The position numbers and the translations under genes were made by a program. Positions 22,959 to 25,810 of a stretch of 25,810 nucleotides of DNA are shown here, piece by piece. Positions within the stretch are counted from its first letter, which is position 1. Each line of letters starts with the position of its first letter. The notes beneath the pieces are model-generated. The model was not told the DNA's origin and ran no database searches. It worked only from the letters and a program-made list of their open reading frames with translations. Origin of the DNA: an uncultured Flavobacterium sp. (GTDB lineage Bacteria; Bacteroidota; Bacteroidia; Flavobacteriales; Flavobacteriaceae); assembly GCF_937967675.1 (NCBI RefSeq), contig NZ_CALBSN010000160.1, forward strand, positions 1-25,810. Reading direction: 5' to 3'.

Positions 22959-23615
22959 AAAGTACTTAAAAGTATTTTTATAACATTCTTTTTTCTACAA
23001 TTCTATCAACTACATTCGCAAGAATTAAATTCAAACTCTGATTTTTTTAAAACAGTTTCTTACGGAAAAAAAGTTTATTTTGGAGAAATTGAAAGCGCTG
23101 CAAATTGGACGGTTATTTCACCCAACAATAAAACTACAACCATTTTGTATGGTAACGAAATTAATAATTTTAATTTTAAAGAACCAGGTGTATATACCTT
23201 ATTTTTTTCTGATGTAAAAAAATTTGGGCCTAATGAATGTGTACATCCAAAATTTAAAGACAAAATGTTAATTAATGTAACTCCAACTGAAATGGTATTT
23301 CAATTTTCAAAAATTAAGTTTTCAGATAAAATCAGGGTTGGGAAAAATTGTGATGACATTTTAATGACATTACCGGTTACTATAAATTCGCTTTCAGAAG
23401 GTGGTAAAATTAAATTATCAAAAGTAAATGTTACTGGAAATGATGTTAATTTGATTGCTATTCCTTTACAAGAGGAAATTATTGTTAAAAATGGAACTTA
23501 TAATTTAAGTTATAAATTATCTGGTGTAGTTAATAAAGAAACATATTTGATGTTTGATTTTATTGATAATAACAATGAAGCCCAAACCTATTATCAATTA
23601 GAAATTGTAAACTAG
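22959..23615 (+). CDS. Secreted beta-rich protein of unknown function; start unclear, possible frameshift
   Basis: The frame ending in TAG at 23613-23615 is open back to 22959 (after a TAA at 22956), but no ATG, GTG or TTG lies in it before a TTG at 23145. A start there would remove the signal peptide and about a quarter of the protein. Translation from 22959 reads KVLKSIFITFFFLQFYQLHSQ and then ELNSN, a clear signal peptide with cleavage before Gln. An ATG at 22927 in another frame would join it if one base were added in the A5 run (22957-22961) or the T5 run (22975-22979). The mature part, about 200 residues, alternates like a beta-sandwich (VYFGEIESAANWTVISP, GVYTLFFSDV, GTYNLSYKLSG). No family was recognised. 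It stops 7 bases before the giant protein gene, so the two form an operon. It could be a pseudogene, use a non-canonical start, or reflect a sequencing error. Confidence 0.65.
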   Translation, partial: KVLKSIFITFFFLQFYQLHSQELNSNSDFFKTVSYGKKVYFGEIESAANWTVISPNNKTTTILYGNEINNFNFKEPGVYTLFFSDVKKFGPNECVHPKFKDKMLINVTPTEMVFQFSKIKFSDKIRVGKNCDDILMTLPVTINSLSEGGKIKLSKVNVTGNDVNLIAIPLQEEIIVKNGTYNLSYKLSGVVNKETYLMFDFIDNNNEAQTYYQLEIVN

Positions 23616-23622
23616 AAAGATT

Positions 23623-25810
23623 ATGACTTTAAAGAATATAAAATCATTTTGTAATTTTAGAAATTTCATTTTGATATTCGTTTTATTTGCGTCCATTAAT
23701 ACCATGTACTCACAATGTGCAGTACCAACGGTGGGATGTCCAAATACAAATTTAGCAAATTATGGTGCTAATTCAAATACTGATGCAACTACTTTAGAAT
23801 ATGATAACTTTGTTTCTTCATTTCACAGTACAGTTGCTAGAACTGGCGATGGAACTTTTCAATTATGGGGAGAGAAAATGGCCAATAATGGTTCTACTCA
23901 TCTTTATTCTCCCGTTGTTTTTAATGCTACAAATTATCCTGCATTAGGGGCAGCAAATCCTCTAAAAATTGCTGTGGCAAGTGATTTTGTTTCAACTGTT
24001 CAAGGGATTTTATTAGCAACAGATGGTTTGTATGCTTGGGCAACTGAAGGAACAATTTTAGATGCTAGCCTTACGAGTAGCTCAACTTTTCAAAAGTTAA
24101 CTATCAATGGTAATTCAAATGGATTACCTACTGGTGTAGCTCCATCAGATGTTAAAATGATGTTTGTAACTAATCAAACAATTGCTCTTACTACATGTAG
24201 TGGTAATGTTTGGATTCTATCTCAAGATCCCAATATGAGAGGTAACGGAGCTACGGGTTCAAATACAGTTTGGAGTAGAGTTACAACTACGGCTACTGGA
24301 AATCCATTTTTAACTAACGTGGTTGCAACCAGAGGAAGTGCAGGCGCACTAATGGCTTTGTGTTCAGATGGTACTGTTTACACATGGGGTAGTAATGTTT
24401 ATTTAGGAAATAATACAGCAATTATTGCTACTCAAAATAGAGCAAGACAAATGACTTTACCAGCTGGTATTACTCCAAAAATGATTGGTTCTGGTACCAA
24501 TAGCTCTAATCAAAGATCTTATTATGTATTAGCAACAGACGGAAATCTGTATGCAATGGGAAATAATACTGTAAGACAACTAGGGGATTTTACAACTTCC
24601 GAAAGAAGAAGTTGGGTACAACCAAGATATGCTTCAGGTGGAGCAGTAATGAATAATATTATTTGGATGAGTCCTCAAGAGCATGATACTCAATACAATG
24701 GAATAAATGTTATTAATAGTACTAAAAACATTTATGCTTTTGGTGAAAATAATAACACTATGTTGGGGGCAACAAATGATCCAACAAATCCTGTAATTCC
24801 CGGTGGATTGACAGGTTCTGATATAATGTTAGCAGTTGAAACGGGTGGTCATACTTCTATGACTATAAAGCAGTGTGAATCAAATTATGGATATGTTGGT
24901 CACAGAATTAATGGTAGCATTGGAAATGGAGTTACTACTTCGGGTACTGAATCTGTTTTTACATTTTCTACTTCACCAATTGTTCTATGTGGTGCATCTA
25001 CTCCTGAAATTGCTTTGTCTGTTCTTCCAACAGGTCCAACGTCAAAGTATTGTATTGGTTCCAATGTGGATTTAATACCATCTCCTTCAGGAGGTACACT
25101 TTCTGTTTTAAGTGGACCTGGAGTATTGGTGGGTAATAATATAACGTTTACAGGTGTTGGAACAGTTGTCGTTCAATACGTACTACCAAACCCTTGTGGA
25201 GGACCTAATCTTAGTACTTCTATTAATTTAATAACTGAATATTGTGACACTGATGTAAGTGTTACTAAAACGGTAAATAATAGTGCTCCAATAATTGGTA
25301 GTAATGTAACTTTTACAATTACAGCTACAAATAATAGTTCATTATATAACGCTTATAATGTTGTTGTGAATGATCCATTACCTTCTGGATATACGTTAGT
25401 TGGGTCTCCAACTTTGTCTGTGGGTACTTTTTCTTCATCTAATTGGAATATAGGGGTTTTAGCACCTAGTGCAACAGCCACAATGACAATAACTGCTACC
25501 GTTTTAAATACAGGTAGTTATGCCAATACAGCATCTATTTCAAGCAATGCTCCTGATCCAACTACATCTAATAATTCCGCGACTAGTACTCCGGTTCCAG
25601 TTTCTCCTCCATGTGTTTTAACTACACCAGCAGGAAGTGTAACCGTACAACCAACATGTGCTGTAACAACAGGAACGATTGTTTTCACAACGCAATCAGG
25701 AGTGGAATACAGTATTGATGGTACGACTTATCAATCAAGTGCTACCTTTACAGGTGTAGCTCCAGGAACTTATACTTTACGTGTTCGTTCAACAACAGAT
25801 AATACTTGTA
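23623..25810 (+). CDS. Giant surface protein with RCC1-like propeller and DUF11 domain, C-terminus beyond the window
   Basis: The frame opens at ATG 23623 and is still open at the window end, giving 729 residues so far. A signal peptide (MTLKNIKSF...FVLFASINTMYS) is followed by QCAVP. Residues about 75-415 contain at least five RCC1-like blades, recognisable as DGLYAWATEG, SGNVWILSQD, DGTVYTWGSNVYLGNN, DGNLYAMGNNTVRQLG and KNIYAFGENNNTMLG, closing with GGHTSMTIK. A Cys-containing linker (ESNYGYVGHRINGSIGNG) and an Ig-like segment follow. A DUF11 domain spans about 542-660 (DVSVTKTVNNS to NTASISSNAPDP). From 663 a Thr-rich repeat typical of gliding-associated flavobacterial proteins begins, with VEYSIDGTTYQSS and GVAPGTYTLRVRS. 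It is probably exported by the type IX system, but its C-terminal sorting domain would be outside the window. The role is likely adhesion or surface display. Confidence 0.88.
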   Translation, partial: MTLKNIKSFCNFRNFILIFVLFASINTMYSQCAVPTVGCPNTNLANYGANSNTDATTLEYDNFVSSFHSTVARTGDGTFQLWGEKMANNGSTHLYSPVVFNATNYPALGAANPLKIAVASDFVSTVQGILLATDGLYAWATEGTILDASLTSSSTFQKLTINGNSNGLPTGVAPSDVKMMFVTNQTIALTTCSGNVWILSQDPNMRGNGATGSNTVWSRVTTTATGNPFLTNVVATRGSAGALMALCSDGTVYTWGSNVYLGNNTAIIATQNRARQMTLPAGITPKMIGSGTNSSNQRSYYVLATDGNLYAMGNNTVRQLGDFTTSERRSWVQPRYASGGAVMNNIIWMSPQEHDTQYNGINVINSTKNIYAFGENNNTMLGATNDPTNPVIPGGLTGSDIMLAVETGGHTSMTIKQCESNYGYVGHRINGSIGNGVTTSGTESVFTFSTSPIVLCGASTPEIALSVLPTGPTSKYCIGSNVDLIPSPSGGTLSVLSGPGVLVGNNITFTGVGTVVVQYVLPNPCGGPNLSTSINLITEYCDTDVSVTKTVNNSAPIIGSNVTFTITATNNSSLYNAYNVVVNDPLPSGYTLVGSPTLSVGTFSSSNWNIGVLAPSATATMTITATVLNTGSYANTASISSNAPDPTTSNNSATSTPVPVSPPCVLTTPAGSVTVQPTCAVTTGTIVFTTQSGVEYSIDGTTYQSSATFTGVAPGTYTLRVRSTTDNTC

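Noticed and set aside
24875..25075. A Leu-rich 66-codon frame inside the giant surface protein gene
   Set aside because: It is out of frame with an uninterrupted large gene, and its Leu/Val-rich translation is a frame artefact of the Thr/Ser-rich gene.
1..25810. CRISPR arrays, tRNA or rRNA genes, insertion sequences, prophage genes
   Set aside because: No regularly spaced repeats, no cloverleaf sequences and no transposase, integrase or phage proteins were found on either strand.

Overview
The window looks like a chromosomal segment of a member of the Flavobacteriaceae, probably Flavobacterium or a close relative. The DNA is AT-rich. Genes lack Shine-Dalgarno-like leaders. Several start regions carry the Bacteroidetes -7 promoter element TAnnTTTG, in two cases with a TTTG -33 box 18-19 bases upstream. 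The signal peptides I can read end in Ala/Ser followed by Gln. The gene content (DUF1015, DUF4199, YjdF, OmpW, a giant RCC1/DUF11 surface protein) fits this group. These are assignments from reading the sequence; no database search was run.

Region by region. (1) 1-3062, minus strand: a Gfo/Idh/MocA oxidoreductase, a 3-hydroxybutyryl-CoA dehydrogenase and a DUF1015 protein (cut by the window edge), behind one good promoter. (2) 3206-4672: pcm (protein repair methyltransferase) on plus, converging with no spacer on a smpB-HTH regulator pair on minus. (3) 4812-6425, plus: an OmpW-type outer membrane protein with a strong terminator, then a pair made of a 93-residue possibly Sm-like protein and a secreted Lys-rich coiled-coil protein ending in a PBCV-type basic adaptor motif. 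(4) 6455-10273, minus: a LacX-type aldose epimerase, a GNAT acetyltransferase, YjdF, a DUF4199 membrane protein and an MFS transporter. (5) 10418-14586, minus: clpB and fahA, each with a hairpin terminator. (6) 14699-18799: glyA on plus, an M28 lipoprotein peptidase on minus, and selO on plus divergent from it. (7) 18918 to the end, plus: a soluble six-PAS histidine kinase, a receiver-only response regulator, a small secreted protein whose start is broken or non-canonical, and the first 729 codons of a giant RCC1-propeller plus DUF11 surface protein.

Most of the window is housekeeping: amino-acid and one-carbon metabolism (fahA, glyA), protein quality control (clpB, smpB, pcm, selO) and envelope functions. 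The least ordinary part is the right end, where a two-component pair sits upstream of a secreted-protein operon that may form a surface or adhesion module. Other points worth a second look are the 93-aa/PBCV-motif pair, dyad sequences in the selO/M28, clpB and gfo control regions, and two short intergenic repeat clusters. No tRNA, rRNA, insertion sequence, CRISPR array or phage gene was seen. No gene-free stretch exceeds 300 bases.
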